Part shown: positions 48,242-58,138 of the stretch, one piece after another
Layout of the letters: the number at the start of each line of letters is the position of its first letter
Position numbering within the stretch: the first letter of the stretch is position 1
NCBI GenBank assembly: GCA_002007745.1
Contig: CP019882.1
Span: 4,588,001 to 4,652,000 of the forward strand
DNA length: 64,000 nucleotides
Source of the DNA: Mycolicibacterium litorale
Lineage (GTDB): Bacteria; Actinomycetota; Actinomycetes; Mycobacteriales; Mycobacteriaceae
Direction of reading: 5' to 3'
Program-made: the position numbers and the translations under genes
The notes under the pieces: model-generated
The model's database searches: none
What the model was told of the DNA's origin: nothing
The model's input: only the letters and a program-made list of their open reading frames with translations

Positions 48242-49822
48242 TCACTCCCACTCGATGGTGCCGGGTGGTTTGCTCGTCACGTCGAGCACCACCCGGTTCA
48301 CCTCGGGGACCTCGTTGGTGATGCGGGTCGAGATGCGCTCGAGCACCTCGTAGGGAACCCGCGTCCAGTCCGCGGTCATCGCGTCCTCACTGGACACCGG
48401 CCGCAGCACGATCGGGTGGCCGTAGGTGCGCCCGTCGCCCTGCACGCCGACCGAACGGATATCAGCCAGCAGCACCACCGGGCACTGCCAGATCTGGGCA
48501 TCCAGCCCGGCCGATGTCAGCTCCTCGCGGGCGATCAGATCGGCGCGCCGCAACGTGTCCAACCGGGCCGCCGTCACCTCACCGACGATCCGGATACCGA
48601 GTCCGGGGCCCGGGAACGGTTGGCGGGCAACGATGTCCTCCGGCAAGCCGAGCTCGCGGCCGACCGCACGCACCTCGTCTTTGAACAGCAACCGCAGCGG
48701 CTCGACAAGCTTGAACTTCAGATCAGCCGGCAGACCGCCGACATTGTGGTGGCTCTTGATGTTCGCCGTGCCGGTACCGCCGCCGGACTCGACGACATCG
48801 GGGTACAGCGTGCCCTGCACCAGGAACTCGATGGGGTGGTCCCCAGAATTGCCCCCGGAATCGCCCTCGGCCAGCAGATCACGTACCGCACCCTCGAACG
48901 CGCGGATGAACTCCCGGCCGATGATCTTGCGCTTGCCCTCTGGATCATGCACCCCGGACAGCGCCTGCAGGAACCGGTCCTCGGCGTCCACCGTCACCAG
49001 CTGCGCACCGGTGGCGGCCACGAAATCCCTTTGCACCTGTGCCCGTTCGCCGGCACGCAGCAGACCGTGGTCGACGAACACACACGTCAGCCGGTCGCCG
49101 ATGGCTCGCTGCACCAGCGCCGCGGCCACCGCGGAATCCACCCCACCGGACAGCCCGCAGATGGCCTTGCCATCGCCGACCTGCCGGCGGACCTGATCGA
49201 TCAGGCTCTCGGCGATGTTGGCCGGTGTCCAACTTGCCCCAATTCCGGCGAAGTCGTGCAGGAACCGGCTCAGCACCTGCTGACCGTGCGGGCTGTGCAT
49301 GACCTCCGGGTGGTATTGCACGCCGGCCAGGCGACGGGCCCGGTCCTCGAACGCCGCGACCGGCGCACCGGAGCTGACCGCGACCACCTCGAAGCCCGCG
49401 GGCGCGGCAGTCACCGCGTCGCCGTGGCTCATCCACACCGGCTGCTTGCCCGGCAGTCCCGAATGTAGTTCGCCACCAATCACTTCCAGCTCGGTGCGGC
49501 CGTATTCACTGGTCCCGGTGTGGGCTACGTCACCTCCGAGTGCCTGGGCCATGGCCTGAAATCCGTAGCAGATGCCGAACACCGGCACGTCCAGGTCGAA
49601 CAGGGCCGGGTCCAGCTGCGGGGCTCCCTCGGCGTACACGCTGGCCGGGCCACCGGAGAGCACGATGGCCTGCGGATCCTTGGCCTTAATCTCATCGACG
49701 GTGGCGGTATGCGGGATGACCTCGGAAAACACCCGGGCCTCCCGGACCCGCCGGGCGATCAGCTGGGCGTACTGCGCACCGAAGTCGATCACCAACACGG
49801 GGCGCGGCGATGGGGAACTCAC
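48242..49822 (-). CDS. guaA: GMP synthase (glutamine-hydrolysing)
   Basis: 526 aa. Converts XMP to GMP in purine synthesis. Glutamine amidotransferase domain with FGICYGFQAMAQ (catalytic Cys) and YHPEV; ATP pyrophosphatase P-loop GLSGGVDSAVAAAL; dimerisation domain ending TSKPPGTIEWE. A short Gly/Ser/Asp-rich insertion (EGDSGGNSGDHP) stands before EFLVQGTLYPDVVE. Start at 49822 (MSSPSPRPVLVIDFG). Confidence 0.95.
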   Translation of the reverse strand: MSSPSPRPVLVIDFGAQYAQLIARRVREARVFSEVIPHTATVDEIKAKDPQAIVLSGGPASVYAEGAPQLDPALFDLDVPVFGICYGFQAMAQALGGDVAHTGTSEYGRTELEVIGGELHSGLPGKQPVWMSHGDAVTAAPAGFEVVAVSSGAPVAAFEDRARRLAGVQYHPEVMHSPHGQQVLSRFLHDFAGIGASWTPANIAESLIDQVRRQVGDGKAICGLSGGVDSAVAAALVQRAIGDRLTCVFVDHGLLRAGERAQVQRDFVAATGAQLVTVDAEDRFLQALSGVHDPEGKRKIIGREFIRAFEGAVRDLLAEGDSGGNSGDHPIEFLVQGTLYPDVVESGGGTGTANIKSHHNVGGLPADLKFKLVEPLRLLFKDEVRAVGRELGLPEDIVARQPFPGPGLGIRIVGEVTAARLDTLRRADLIAREELTSAGLDAQIWQCPVVLLADIRSVGVQGDGRTYGHPIVLRPVSSEDAMTADWTRVPYEVLERISTRITNEVPEVNRVVLDVTSKPPGTIEWE

Positions 49823-49946
49823 GGGTCGAGTCTAGTGCGACAGACGCCCACGCCAGCGCCATCCGGCCAGGCAGGCATGTTCTCCGGCGAGAACGGGAAT
49901 GGAGACCCCAGGGGGCCACCCGGGGGCCCACATGGAGGAGGTCAAC

Positions 49947-50690
49947 GTGCTGGGTCTACCCGACACGGTGCGCGCCTGCCTGTTCGACCTCGACGGGGTA
50001 CTCACCGACACCGCCCGAGTGCACACCCAGGCATGGAAATCGATGTTCGACGACTACCTGAAGAAGCGCGCCCAGCAGACCGGCACCGAGTTCGTCGCGT
50101 TCGATCCCAAACAGGACTACCGCACCTACATCGACGGCAAGCGCCGTCAGGACGGCGTCCGCTCGTTCCTGGCCAGCCGCGACATCCACCTGCCCGACGG
50201 TGACCTGTCCGATCCGCCCACCGCCGAAACGGTCAACGGCCTGGGCAACCGCAAGAACGACTTGTTCCGGCGCCTGCTGCACGACAACGGGGTCGACGTG
50301 TTCGAGGGATCGCGGCGCTACCTCGCCGCCGTCCACGATGCCGGGATCGCGGCCGCAGTGGTGTCCTCCAGCGCCAACACCCGCGAGGTTCTGGAGATCA
50401 CCGGACTGGACCGTTTCGTCCAGCAGCGGGTCGATGGTGTCACCATCCGCGATGAGCACCTGCGCGGCAAACCCGCGCCGGACTCCTTCCTGCGCGGTGC
50501 CCAACTGCTCGACACCGAACCCGGCCACACCGCGGTCTTCGAAGACGCGCTGGCCGGTGTGGCGGCCGGTCGGGCCGGTGACTTCGGATTCGTGGTGGGG
50601 GTTGATCGGCTGGGACAGGCTGATGCGTTGCGGCACAACGGCGCTGATGTGGTAGTCACCGACCTGGCCGACTTGCTGGAGCAACGATGA
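49947..50690 (+). CDS. HAD-superfamily beta-phosphoglucomutase
   Basis: 247 aa, Rv3400-like. Interconverts beta-glucose-1-phosphate and glucose-6-phosphate. HAD motif 1 FDLDGVLTDTA, the cap domain (GNRKNDLF, typical of beta-PGM), motif 2 VSSSANT, motif 3 GKPAPDSF and motif 4 FEDALAGVAAG. GTG 49947 is chosen because GGAGGAGG (49934-49941) lies 5 nt before it and similarity starts at VLGLP; ATG at 49899 or 49932 is possible. The stop overlaps the GH65 start (ATGA). Confidence 0.88.
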   Translation: MLGLPDTVRACLFDLDGVLTDTARVHTQAWKSMFDDYLKKRAQQTGTEFVAFDPKQDYRTYIDGKRRQDGVRSFLASRDIHLPDGDLSDPPTAETVNGLGNRKNDLFRRLLHDNGVDVFEGSRRYLAAVHDAGIAAAVVSSSANTREVLEITGLDRFVQQRVDGVTIRDEHLRGKPAPDSFLRGAQLLDTEPGHTAVFEDALAGVAAGRAGDFGFVVGVDRLGQADALRHNGADVVVTDLADLLEQR

Positions 50691-53040
50691 TCAGCGGAGA
50701 AGCGTTCCCGGTCGAGCCGTGGCAGGTACGGGAAACCCACCTGGATCTCAGCCAGCTGGCGCAGTCCGAGTCGTTGTTCGCATTGTCCAACGGGCACATC
50801 GGATTACGCGGCAACCTCGACGAGGGTGAGCCTTTCGGCATCCCCGGCACCTACCTGAACTCGTTCTTCGAGACCCGGCCGCTGCCGTACGCCGAAGCCG
50901 GGTTCGGCTATCCGGAGGCGGGCCAGACCATCGTCGACGTGACCAACGGGAAGATCCTGCGGCTGTTGGTCGACGACGAGCCGTTCGACGTCCGCTACGG
51001 CGACCTCACCGAGCACGAGCGGATTCTGGATCTGCGAGCCGGGACGCTGACCCGGCGGGCGGTGTGGTGCTCGCCGGCAGGCAAGCAGATCCGGGTGGTG
51101 TCCACCCGGCTGGTGTCGCTGGTGCAACGAGCCGTCGCGGCCATCGAATACACCGTCGAGGCGGTCGACGAATTCACCAGGGTCACAGTGCAATCGGAGT
51201 TGGTCGCCAACGAGGACCAGCCGGAACGCTCCGATGACCCCCGGGTGTCGGCGGTGTTGAAGCATCCGTTGGAGCCAATTCACCACGAGTCGACCGAGGA
51301 CGGCTCACTGCTGGTGCACCGCACCAAGGCCAGCAAGTTGATGGCGGCGGCGGCCATGGATCACCTCGTCGACGTACCTGGCCGGGTAGAAGTCGACACC
51401 ATGGTGTGTGAAGACCTGGCCCGCACCACCGTCATCTGCGGGCTGCGGCCGGGTCAGCGACTGCGCATCGTGAAGTTCCTCGCCTACGGCTGGTCGAGCC
51501 TGCGGTCCCGTCCCGCACTGCGCGACCAGGTCGCCGGAGCGCTGGCCGGCGCCCGATACACGGGCTGGGAAGGCTTACTGGCCACCCAGCGCAGCTACCT
51601 CGACGAGTTCTGGGACTGCGCCGACGTCGAGGTCGACGGCGATCCGGGTTGTCAGCAAGCGGTGCGGTTCGGTTTGTTCCACGTGCTGCAGGCCAGCGTC
51701 CGCGCGGAACGCCGCGCGATCGCGGGCAAGGGTCTGACCGGGCCCGGTTACGACGGCCACGCCTTCTGGGACACCGAGGGTTTCGTCCTACCGGTGCTGA
51801 CCTACACCAAGCCCGACGCCGCCGCCGATGCACTGCGCTGGCGGGCCTCGATCCTCGACCTCGCCAAGAAGCGCGCCGAACAACTGGACCTCAAGGGCGC
51901 CGCCTACCCGTGGCGGACCATTCGCGGCGAGGAATGCTCGGCGTACTGGCCGGCGGGACGGCGGCCTGGCACGTCAACGCCGACATCGCGATGGCCTTCG
52001 AGCGGTACCGGACGGTCACCGGTGACAACTCGCTGGAAAGCGATTGCGGTCTGGCGGTCCTGGTGGAGACCGCGCGGTTGTGGATGTCGCTGGGACACCA
52101 CGACCGGGACGGCGGGTGGCATCTGGACGGCGTGACCGGGCCAGACGAGTACACGGCAGTGGTGCGCGACAACGTCTTCACCAACCTGATGGCCGCGCAC
52201 AACCTGCGCGCCGCCGCCGACGCCTGCGCCCGCAACCCGGAAGCCGCCCATGCGATGGGCGTCAGCACCGACGAGACCGCCAACTGGCGGGATGCGGCCG
52301 AGCACGCGCACATCCCCTACGACGACCATCTGGGCGTGCATCAGCAGTCGGAGGGATTCACCGGGCTGCGGGAGTGGGACTTCTCCACCAACACCATCTA
52401 TCCGCTGCTGCTGCACGAACCTTATGTCCGGCTCTACCCCGCCCAGGTGATCAAGCAGCCCGACCTGGTGCTGGCGATGCAATGGCAGAGCCATGCGTTC
52501 ACCGACGAGCAGAAGGCCCGCAACGTCGACTATTACGAACGCCGCACCGTGCGCGACTCGTCGCTGTCGGCATGCACCCAGGCGGTGATGTGCGCCGAGG
52601 TCGGCCACCTCGAGCTGGCCCATGCCTACACCAAGGAGGCGGCTCTGATCGACCTGCGCGACCTGCACGACAACACGCGCGACGGCCTGCACATGGCCTC
52701 GCTGGCCGGTACCTGGACCGCACTGGTCGCCGGTTTCGGCGGCCTGCGCGACGATGAACACATCCTGTCGCTGGATCCGCAACTGCCCGAAGAGATCTCA
52801 CGGCTGAAGTTCGGGGTGCACTGGCGCAACTACCGTCTCGCGGCCGAAGTCGACCACGACGACGTGACGTACACGCTGCGCGACGGGCCGAACGGCCAGC
52901 TGACGATCCGGCACGCCGGTGACGAGATCACCCTGACGACGCGACGTCCGACGACGGTGGCGTTACGGCCCCGTACGGCGCTGCTTCCCACGCCCGAACA
53001 GCCACCCGGGCGCGCTCCCCGTTGGCATGTCGAGGATTAA
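50687..53040 (+). pseudogene. Glycoside hydrolase family 65 (disaccharide phosphorylase-like), frameshifted as read
   Basis: Rv3401-like GH65 enzyme, 784 aa once repaired. With the phosphomutase before it, it likely phosphorolyses a disaccharide (trehalose, maltose or kojibiose type) to beta-glucose-1-phosphate (inference). The first frame carries the N-terminal beta-sandwich and the start of the (alpha/alpha)6 barrel (YDGHAFWDTEGF) to EECSAYWPAG. The second resumes at TAAWHVNADIAMAF and includes the catalytic DGVTGPDEYTAVV Glu. One missing base at 51956-51958 accounts for the break. Confidence 0.88.
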
Positions 53041-54773
53041 CGTCCGGTGTTGACCGGTTCGATGGGCAGGTGCCGCAGGCCGCCGGGCGCGTCGACGGGA
53101 ACGACGGGATTCTTCGGTGCGATCGGGGCCAGCCGCTGGTAGGGCTGGCCTTGGGCCGGGCGCTGGTCGTCTTCGTTGTTGTTGGGCCACAGCGACGTTG
53201 CGCGTTCGGCCTGCGCGGTGATGGACAGTGAGGGGTTCACCCCGAGGTTGGCCGAGATGGCAGCGCCGTCCATGATGTGCAGCGTCGGATAGCCGTGCAC
53301 CCGCTGATAGGGGTCGATCACGCCGCGGTCGGGGTTCTGGGCGATCGCCGCGCCGCCGAGGAAGTGCGCGGTCAGCGGAATGTTGAACAACTCGCCCCAC
53401 GTGCCACCGGCAACCCCGTCGATCTTCTCCGCGATCCGCCGGGTGACCTGGTTGCCGACCGGGATCCACGTCGGGTTGGGCTGGCCGTGCCCCTGTTTGC
53501 TGGTCATCCGCCGCAAGCCCAGCACACCGCGCTTGGTGTAGGTGGTGATCGAATTGTCCAGGTGCTGCATCACCAGTGAGATCATGGTGCGCTCGCTCCA
53601 GCGCCGCGGACTGAGCATCCGCAGCATTGCCTTCGGGTCTTCGCCGGCGTTGGTGAACAGCTGCTTCCAGCGGGGTACGTCGCTTCCTTCGGGACCCGGG
53701 CCGTCGGTCATCAGGGTCTGTAGCAGGCCCATGGCATTGGAACCCTTGCCGTACCGGCAGGGTTCGATATGGGTGTCCGGCGTGGGGTGGATCGAGGACG
53801 TGATGGCCACCCCGTGCGTCAGGTCAAGGTCCGGGCGAGCCTCCAGCCGTCCCGCGCCGACGATGGATTCCGAGTTGGTCCGGGTCAGCACGCCGAGCTT
53901 GTCGGACAGCTTGGGCAAGGTGCCGGTATCACGCATCTTGAACAGCAACTGCTGGGTGCCCCAGGTGCCGGCGGCCAGGATCAGTTGAGCGGAGGTGAAG
54001 GTGCGCCGGCTCTTGCGCGCCAACCGGCCGGTGCGCACCGTGTGGATCTCCCAGCTACCGTCCGGCCGCTGGTTGAAGCCGGTCACGGTGGTCATCGGGA
54101 AGACTTGCGCCCCAGCCTTTTCCGCGAGACCCAGGTAGTTCTTGACCAGGGTGTTCTTGGCGCCGTGCCGGCAGCCGGTCATGCATTCGCCGCACTCGAT
54201 GCAGCCGGTACGGGCCGGGCCGACCCCACCGAAGTACGGGTCGGGCACGGTCTTGCCCGGCGTCTTCTCACCGTCCGGGCCGAAGAACACTCCGACCGGG
54301 GTCGGGGTGAAGGTGTCGCCCACTCCCATCTCGTCGGCGACTTCTTTCATGATGCGGTCGGCGTCGGTGAAGGTCGGATTCTTGACCACGCCCAGCATCC
54401 GCTGCGCCTGGTCGTAGTGCGGCATCAGCTCGGCCCGCCAGTCGGTGATGTCCTTCCACTGCGGGTCGTTGAAGAACGGGTCCGGCGGTACGTAGAGGGT
54501 GTTGGCGTAGTTCAGTGAACCGCCGCCGACGCCGGCGCCGGCCAGGATCATCACGTTGCGCAGCAGGTGGATGCGCTGGATGCCGTAGCAACCCAGCTTC
54601 GGCGCCCACAGGAACTCCCGCAGCCGCCAGGAGGTCTTGGCGAACTCGTGGTCGGCGAAGCGTCGCCCGGCCTCCAGAACGCCGACCTTGTAGCCCTTCT
54701 CGGTCAGGCGCAGCGCGCTGACGCTGCCACCGAAACCCGAACCGATGATGAGTACGTCGAAATCCGGCTCCAT
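53037..54773 (-). CDS. choD: Cholesterol oxidase-like GMC oxidoreductase ChoD
   Basis: 578 aa. FAD motif IIGSGFGGSVSALRL at the N-terminus, AGAGVGGGSLNYANTLY, and the C-terminal GMC_oxred_C region (MDGAAISANLGVNPSLSITAQAERA). It also has a Cys-rich CIECGECMTGC loop typical of this subgroup. Rv3409c orthologue; the in vivo role of ChoD in sterol oxidation is disputed, so the substrate is uncertain. Converges with GH65, stops overlapping by 4 bp. Confidence 0.9.
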   Translation of the reverse strand: MEPDFDVLIIGSGFGGSVSALRLTEKGYKVGVLEAGRRFADHEFAKTSWRLREFLWAPKLGCYGIQRIHLLRNVMILAGAGVGGGSLNYANTLYVPPDPFFNDPQWKDITDWRAELMPHYDQAQRMLGVVKNPTFTDADRIMKEVADEMGVGDTFTPTPVGVFFGPDGEKTPGKTVPDPYFGGVGPARTGCIECGECMTGCRHGAKNTLVKNYLGLAEKAGAQVFPMTTVTGFNQRPDGSWEIHTVRTGRLARKSRRTFTSAQLILAAGTWGTQQLLFKMRDTGTLPKLSDKLGVLTRTNSESIVGAGRLEARPDLDLTHGVAITSSIHPTPDTHIEPCRYGKGSNAMGLLQTLMTDGPGPEGSDVPRWKQLFTNAGEDPKAMLRMLSPRRWSERTMISLVMQHLDNSITTYTKRGVLGLRRMTSKQGHGQPNPTWIPVGNQVTRRIAEKIDGVAGGTWGELFNIPLTAHFLGGAAIAQNPDRGVIDPYQRVHGYPTLHIMDGAAISANLGVNPSLSITAQAERATSLWPNNNEDDQRPAQGQPYQRLAPIAPKNPVVPVDAPGGLRHLPIEPVNTGR

Positions 54774-54849
54774 CAGACCAGTATGAACTTACTCACGGGT
54801 AACAAGCTAGAAAGGGGCGCCTAACTCGGTCGCGAGCGGCTGCCAGAAG

Positions 54850-55986
54850 CTAACTGCCGACGGTGAGTCCGACCTTCTGGAACTCCTTGAGGTCGCAGTA
54901 GCCGGCCTTGGCCATGGCGCGCCGCAGTCCGCCCACCAGGTTGAGCGAACCGAACGGATCATCGGAGGGTCCGTTGAGCACCTTGTCCAGCGACGGCCGT
55001 TCTCCCACCGCCACCTGCAGCAGGGCTCCCCGCGGCAGCGACGGGTGCGCGGCCGCGGACGGCCAGAACCACCCGTCGCCCAGCGCCTCCTGGGAGGTGG
55101 CCAGCGGCGTGCCGAGCACTACCGCGTCGGCACCACAGGCGATGGCCTTGGCCAGGTCGCCGGAGGTGTGGATGTCACCGTCGGCCAGCACGTGCACGTA
55201 CCGGCCGCCGGTCTCGTCCAGGTACTCACGTCGAGCCGCCGCGGCGTCGGCGATCGCGGTGGCCATCGGCACGCTGATGCCCAGCACCTCGTCGCTGGTG
55301 GTCACCCCGGAGGTGGAGCCGTAGCCGACGATCACACCGGCCGCACCGGTGCGCATCAGGTGCAGGGCGGTGCGGTGGTCGAGCACGCCGCCCGCCACCA
55401 CCGGAATGTCGAGTTCGGAGATGAAGGTCTTCAAGTTAAGGGGATCCCCACCCCCGTGATCCTGGGCCACCCGCTCAGCGGAGATGATCGTGCCCTGGAT
55501 GACCAGCAGGTCGATGCCCGCCGCCACCAGCGCCGGGGTGAGGGCCTGCGCGTTCTGCGGGCTGACCCGTACCGCGGTGGTGACCCCGGCATCGCGGATA
55601 CGGGCGACCGCCGCACCGAGCAGCTCGGGATCCAGTGGCGCGGCGTGCAACTGCTGCAGCAGCCGGATCGATGTCGAGGGTTCCGGCTCCTTCTCCGCGG
55701 CCTCGATCACCTGGGCGATCTTGGCCTCGACATCGGCGTGCCGGCCGATCAGACCCTCGCCGTTGAGCACGCCGAGCCCGCCGCAACGGCCCAGCTCGAT
55801 GGCGAACTCCGGGGAGACCAGCGCGTCGGTCGGGTGGGCGACCACCGGGATCTCGAAGCGGTAGGCATCGAGCTGCCACGCGGTCGACACGTCCTGGGAG
55901 GAGCGGGTCCGCCGGGACGGGACGATGTTGATGTCGTCGAGTTCGTAGGTGCGGCGGGCGGTTCTGCCCATGCCGATTTCAACCAT
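54850..55986 (-). CDS. guaB3: GuaB3, IMP dehydrogenase/GMP reductase family protein without CBS domains
   Basis: 378 aa, Rv3410c-like. TIM barrel of the IMPDH/GMPR family: PVVAHPTDALVSPE, VLNGEGLIGRH, VVAGGVLDHRTALHLMRTGA. Where active enzymes have GSxC, it reads GYGSTSGVTT, with no catalytic Cys. It also lacks CBS domains, so it is probably not an IMP dehydrogenase. ATG 55986 (MVEIGMG) is favoured by family similarity; ATG 55995 is an alternative. 21 bp after guaB2. Confidence 0.9.
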   Translation of the reverse strand: MVEIGMGRTARRTYELDDINIVPSRRTRSSQDVSTAWQLDAYRFEIPVVAHPTDALVSPEFAIELGRCGGLGVLNGEGLIGRHADVEAKIAQVIEAAEKEPEPSTSIRLLQQLHAAPLDPELLGAAVARIRDAGVTTAVRVSPQNAQALTPALVAAGIDLLVIQGTIISAERVAQDHGGGDPLNLKTFISELDIPVVAGGVLDHRTALHLMRTGAAGVIVGYGSTSGVTTSDEVLGISVPMATAIADAAAARREYLDETGGRYVHVLADGDIHTSGDLAKAIACGADAVVLGTPLATSQEALGDGWFWPSAAAHPSLPRGALLQVAVGERPSLDKVLNGPSDDPFGSLNLVGGLRRAMAKAGYCDLKEFQKVGLTVGS

Positions 55987-56007
55987 GTCACGCATCGCGA
56001 TGCACCC

Positions 56008-57585
56008 CTAGTGGGCGTAGTAGTTGGGGGCTTCGACAGTCATGGTGATGTCGTGCGGGTGACTCTCCTTGAGGCCCGCCGCGGTGATCCGCACGAACTG
56101 CGCGCACTGCAGCGCCTCGATGGTGGCGGCACCGGTGTACCCCATCGCGGCACGCAGCCCGCCGGTGAGCTGGTGGATCACCGTGGCCAGTGGGCCGCGG
56201 AAGGGCACCCGACCCTCGATGCCCTCGGGCACCAGCTTGTCCTCAGAGAGCACGTCGTCCTGGAAGTAGCGGTCTTTGGAATAGGACTTGGCCGCACCCC
56301 GGCCCTGCATCGCCCCCAGCGAACCCATGCCGCGATAGCTCTTGAACTGCTTGCCGTTGACGAAGATCAGGTCACCGGGCGCCTCGGCGGTTCCGGCCAG
56401 CAGCGAGCCGAGCATCGTCGTCGATGCTCCCGCGGCCAGCGCCTTGGCGATGTCACCGGAGTACTGCAGTCCGCCGTCGGCGATCACCGGCACACCGTGC
56501 GGTGCGCAGGCCGCGGTCGCCTCCAGGATCGCGGTGATCTGCGGGGCTCCGACGCCGGCCACCACGCGGGTGGTGCAGATCGAACCGGGACCCACCCCGA
56601 CCTTGACCGCGTCGGCCCCGGCCGCGACCAGTGCGGCGGCCGCGCTGCGGGTGGCGACGTTGCCGCCGATCACCTCGACCCGGTGACCCACCTCGGCCTT
56701 GAGCTTTCCGACCGTGTCGAGCACCAGCCGGTTGTGCGCGTGTGCGGTGTCGACCACCAGCACGTCGACGCCGGCATCGGCCAGCGTCATCGCCCGTTCC
56801 CAGGCGTCGTCGCCGACGCCGACGGCCGCACCGACCAGCAGTCGGCCGTCGCTGTCCTTGGTGGCCAGCGGGTGCTGCTCGGTCTTGACGAAGTCCTTGA
56901 CGGTGATCAGCCCGGTCAGCCTGCCGTGCCCGTCGACGATCGGCAGCTTCTCGATCTTGTTGCGCCGCAACAGGCCCAGCGCGGCGTCGGCGGTCACCCC
57001 CTCCTGGGCGGTGATCAGCGGCGCCTTGGTCATCACCTCCGAGACCGGCTTGTTCATGTCGACTTCGAAGCGCATGTCGCGGTTGGTGATGATCCCAACC
57101 AACGCGCCGCCCTTGTCGACGACCGGCAGCCCGGAGATGCGGAACCGGGCGCACATGGCGTCCACCTCGGCCAGTGTGTTGTCCGGCGAGCAGGTCACCG
57201 GATCGGTAACCATGCCGGCCTCGGACCGCTTGACCATCTCCACCTGGCCGGCCTGCTCGGCGATCGACAAATTGCGGTGCAGCACGCCCATGCCGCCCTG
57301 GCGTGCCATCGCGATGGCCATCCTGGCCTCGGTCACGGTGTCCATCGCCGAGCTGACCAGGGGCACCCGCAGCCGGATCTTCTTGGTCAGCTGGCTGGAG
57401 GTGTCCGCGGCGGCGGGCACCACGTCGGAGGCCGCCGGCAGCAGCAGTACGTCGTCGAACGTCAGGCCGAGCATGGCGATCTTGTTCGGGTCGTCACCGC
57501 CGGTGGGAACGGATTCCCCCAGCAGGCCATTCAGTTGCGCGGCCAAGCCGTCGATGCGGCCGGCGCTGCCTTCGGCAATGGTCAT
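56008..57585 (-). CDS. guaB2: Inosine-5'-monophosphate dehydrogenase
   Basis: 525 aa. Oxidises IMP to XMP, the rate-limiting step to GMP. TIM barrel with FDDVLLLPA, PLVSSAMDTVTE, two CBS domains (about 120-240), the catalytic loop GPGSICTTR (Cys 337), ADGGLQYSGD and the YRGMGSLGAM flap. ATG 57585 is the family start. TAGGAT on the minus strand (plus 57622-57627) is a candidate -10, giving a leader of about 29 nt. First of the guaB2-guaB3 pair. Confidence 0.96.
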   Translation of the reverse strand: MTIAEGSAGRIDGLAAQLNGLLGESVPTGGDDPNKIAMLGLTFDDVLLLPAASDVVPAAADTSSQLTKKIRLRVPLVSSAMDTVTEARMAIAMARQGGMGVLHRNLSIAEQAGQVEMVKRSEAGMVTDPVTCSPDNTLAEVDAMCARFRISGLPVVDKGGALVGIITNRDMRFEVDMNKPVSEVMTKAPLITAQEGVTADAALGLLRRNKIEKLPIVDGHGRLTGLITVKDFVKTEQHPLATKDSDGRLLVGAAVGVGDDAWERAMTLADAGVDVLVVDTAHAHNRLVLDTVGKLKAEVGHRVEVIGGNVATRSAAAALVAAGADAVKVGVGPGSICTTRVVAGVGAPQITAILEATAACAPHGVPVIADGGLQYSGDIAKALAAGASTTMLGSLLAGTAEAPGDLIFVNGKQFKSYRGMGSLGAMQGRGAAKSYSKDRYFQDDVLSEDKLVPEGIEGRVPFRGPLATVIHQLTGGLRAAMGYTGAATIEALQCAQFVRITAAGLKESHPHDITMTVEAPNYYAH

Positions 57586-57684
57586 CGGTAGGCCCCCATC
57601 AGCTGGTGGAATGTGCACACCATCCTATCGGCTCGCGGTGGCGTTCCCTGGCGCGATACCCGCTGCGCTGCGTAGTGTGGAGGC

Positions 57685-58089
57685 GTGCGCGACCACCTTC
57701 CACCAGGCCTGCCACCCGACCCCTTCGCCGACGACCCCTGCGATCCGTCGGCGGCACTGGACGCTCTCGAGCCGGGCCAGCCCCTGGATCCCCAGGAACG
57801 TGCCGCGGTCGAGGCTGATCTGGCGGACCTGGCGGTCTACGAGGCGCTGCTCGCCCATCGCGGTGTCCGCGGCCTGGTGGTGTGCTGCGACGAATGCCAG
57901 CAGGACCACTATCACGACTGGGATATGTTGCGCGCCAACCTTCTTCAACTCCTCGTCGACGGCACCGTCCGTCCGCACGAGCCGGCTTACGACCCGGAGC
58001 CGGACGCGTACGTCACGTGGGACTACTGCCGTGGCTACGCCGACGCGTCACTGAACGAAGCGACGTCGGACTACGACGGGTTCCGCTGA
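57685..58089 (+). CDS. DUF5319 protein (Rv3412-like)
   Basis: 134 aa, function unknown. Conserved across mycobacteria beside guaB2 and sigD. Acidic, with VVCCDECQQDHYHDWDMLRANLL (Cys/His cluster, possible metal site) and YDPEPDAYVTWDYCRGY. GTG 57685 is 6 nt after TAGTGT (57673-57678), a leaderless arrangement. Confidence 0.85.
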   Translation: MRDHLPPGLPPDPFADDPCDPSAALDALEPGQPLDPQERAAVEADLADLAVYEALLAHRGVRGLVVCCDECQQDHYHDWDMLRANLLQLLVDGTVRPHEPAYDPEPDAYVTWDYCRGYADASLNEATSDYDGFR

Positions 58090-58138
58090 GCGCGGCCATT
58101 CGGCGCGCCGCGATTCAATCGGCCCTTAGCGGCCAGCT

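Noticed and set aside
55045..57591. 848-codon plus-strand frame across guaB3/guaB2
   Set aside because: Antisense to two certain genes, His/Gly/Val-rich shadow with no domain.
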